DNA of 16,955 bases from an uncultured Candidatus Altimarinota bacterium. Its GTDB lineage: Bacteria > Patescibacteriota > Gracilibacteria > BD1-5 > UBA6164. Position numbers and translations under genes: made by a program. The DNA is taken from positions 1-16,955 of the forward strand of contig CALHAQ010000061.1 of the NCBI GenBank assembly GCA_937931775.1. The letters are read 5' to 3'. The notes beneath the pieces are model-generated. The model did not search any database. It was not told the DNA's origin and saw only the letters and a program-made list of their open reading frames with translations. The first letter of the stretch is position 1, and every line of letters starts with the position of its first letter. This document shows positions 15,998 through 16,955 of this stretch, piece by piece.

Positions 15998-16321
15998 TTC
16001 TTGAACGGAAAAAGGTTTTTCTAGAAAATCATCTGCTCAGAGTTCAAATCATTCGAGTTTTGTTTCTTCACTTGTTTGTCCAGAAATGATGATAATAGGA
16101 GTAATAAGTTTTTCAACCACTCGTAAATGCTCTATGAGATCTAGACCATTTCCATCTCATAGATTAATATCCATTATATACAAATCAGTGTTAGTAAATT
16201 TTGAATTATGTAAAAATTCATCTCTACTTGAATAGGTATTAACAGTATTTCATTTTTTCTCAAAAGACTTTTTTATATGCCCTGAGAGTTGAATATTATC
16301 ATCTATAATTTCAATATGCAT
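15863..16321 (-). CDS. Stand-alone receiver-domain response regulator
   Basis: 152 residues: one receiver domain and about 30 further residues with no DNA-binding domain. The acidic pair is D7-D8 (EIIDDN), the phosphoacceptor is D51 (YIMDINLGDGNGLD), the switch Ser lies in IIIISGQ, and the conserved Lys is in FLEKPFS. All key residues are present, so phosphorylation is expected. The TGA glycines (KKGN, NLGDG, EGFELGAD) are at sites that are Gly in the family. The C-terminal stretch is a charged coiled-coil-like helix (RIDIAKAKLAEEEKSK). Proteins of this type act as phosphotransfer intermediates or by protein binding (compare Spo0F and CheY). It follows the OmpR-like regulator on the same strand with a 120-base gap. 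A TATATT at 16344-16339 could be its -10, with a short leader. No kinase is in the window. Confidence 0.9.
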
Positions 16322-16410
16322 AAAGTTTCTTTTGTTGTAATATAGTATCTATATCTCACTGTATCACTCATAAGGATGCTTTGCAATAAATTAAGTTCTT
16401 TTTAATAGTA

Positions 16411-16430
16411 AAATTTAATGTAAATTTAAT
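16411..16430 (-). promoter_or_regulatory. Tandem AAATTTAAT repeats, candidate response-regulator site
   Basis: AAATTTAAT occurs at 16411-16419 and again at 16422-16430, an 11-base step; a further TTTAAT is at 16401-16406. Direct repeats with about one helical turn of spacing are the usual operator form of OmpR/PhoB-type regulators, and such a gene lies immediately upstream. The site sits between the two regulator genes, 90-110 bases before the start of the receiver-only gene. AT-rich composition weakens the case. Confidence 0.4.
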
Positions 16431-16441
16431 ATGAATAGAAC

Positions 16442-16955
16442 TTATTTATGAAGACAATATCATTCTCATACTATAGTTTCTAACTTAAAGTCTTCTCATA
16501 GTTTCTTTCTAAGATTACAAATGGTAACATTGATAGTATTGTCAGTGACAGCAAAGTCAGTTTTATCTCACCAGAATTTTTCATCTAATTCCTGTTTTGA
16601 AATACATTTTTCAGTGTTCAGTAAGAATAATTCTAATATTTGTTTTTCTTTGCGTGAAAGTGATATTTCTGTTTTATGTAAATAGACTTTTCTTGTAGAA
16701 GTATCAAAAACTATATTTTGAAATTTTATCTTTGAGTTCATACAATCAGGAGTTTTTTTTCTCAGACAACTTCTTATTCGCGCAAGTAGTTCATCGAACT
16801 CAAAGGGTTTTACGATATAATCATCTCATCATATATCAAGTCCCCTTACTTTTGTTCTGGTATCACCATGTCCTGATATAAATATAACAGGAACATTTCT
16901 AGTATTGTTATTGGACTTTAAATTTTCAATAACATCAAATCAACTTCCATCTCAT
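16442..16955 (-). CDS. OmpR/PhoB-type response regulator, N-terminus outside the window
   Basis: The last 170 residues of a transcriptional response regulator that runs off the window edge on its N-terminal side. The remaining receiver half has GDGSGFDVIENL after the phosphoacceptor site, VPVIFISGHGD with the switch residue, and GGDDYIVKPFEFDELLARI with the conserved Lys-Pro. A winged-helix domain of the OmpR/PhoB class follows (SRKEKQILELFLLN, CISKQELDEKFWGD, VTDNTINVTICNLRKKLGED, ETIVGEGYCL), with the usual VxxHIxxLRxKL-like recognition helix and GxGY hairpin wing. Seven glycines, including those of the GGDDY and GxGY motifs, are TGA codons. The phosphoacceptor Asp itself lies beyond the window end. 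It is upstream of the receiver-only gene on the same strand and is likely the DNA-binding member of the pair. Confidence 0.92.

Overview
The window comes from a low-GC bacterium that reads UGA as glycine (translation table 25). This code is known from Candidatus Gracilibacteria (BD1-5) and Absconditabacteria (SR1) of the Candidate Phyla Radiation. In-frame TGA codons run through nearly every gene and fall where family members have conserved glycines, for example in LepA, ribosomal protein S2, EF-Ts and two response regulators. Real stops are TAA, rarely TAG. All genes below were read with TGA = Gly, so standard-code ORF calls break them into pieces. I cannot separate Gracilibacteria from Absconditabacteria with this sequence alone.

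Layout. 1-2560: tail of a family 2 glycosyltransferase, then a 750-residue exported protein with a lamin-tail-like domain, PKD-like repeats and a C-terminal membrane anchor. 2659-5090: lepA followed closely by a small membrane-anchored orphan. 5091-6118: a structured intergenic stretch, a broken copy of the start of the downstream flavoprotein gene, and an orphan gene on the minus strand with its own terminator and a palindromic promoter region. 6119-8851: a tight four-gene plus-strand run (NAD(P)H-FMN reductase-like flavoprotein, drug/metabolite-superfamily transporter, bacterial PH-domain membrane protein, small protein with a HEPN-like motif). 8853-10958, minus strand: an mgtC-like gene followed by a 474-residue orphan. 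11132-15107: a translation-focused block with tRNA-His, rpsA-like S1 protein, rpsB, a small Tic20/DUF4870-like membrane protein, tsf and tRNA-Trp. 15173-15997: a polytopic membrane protein with an anomalous end. 15863-16955, minus strand: two response regulators in tandem.

How the genes work together. The rpsA-rpsB-tsf block with its tRNAs is the translation core. S1, S2 and the membrane protein between rpsB and tsf all carry lysine/alanine-rich AKKAPA-like tails. The 6119-8851 run looks like one transcript. The response regulator pair probably belongs to a two-component pathway whose kinase is not in the window. I saw no CRISPR array, transposase, prophage or rRNA.

Most notable: the membrane protein at 15173 has a textbook Shine-Dalgarno, no UGA glycine codons, and a UGA exactly where the protein should end, in a genome where UGA should not stop translation. 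Next are the duplicated start of the flavoprotein gene bracketing an orphan gene, and the shared basic tails on translation proteins.
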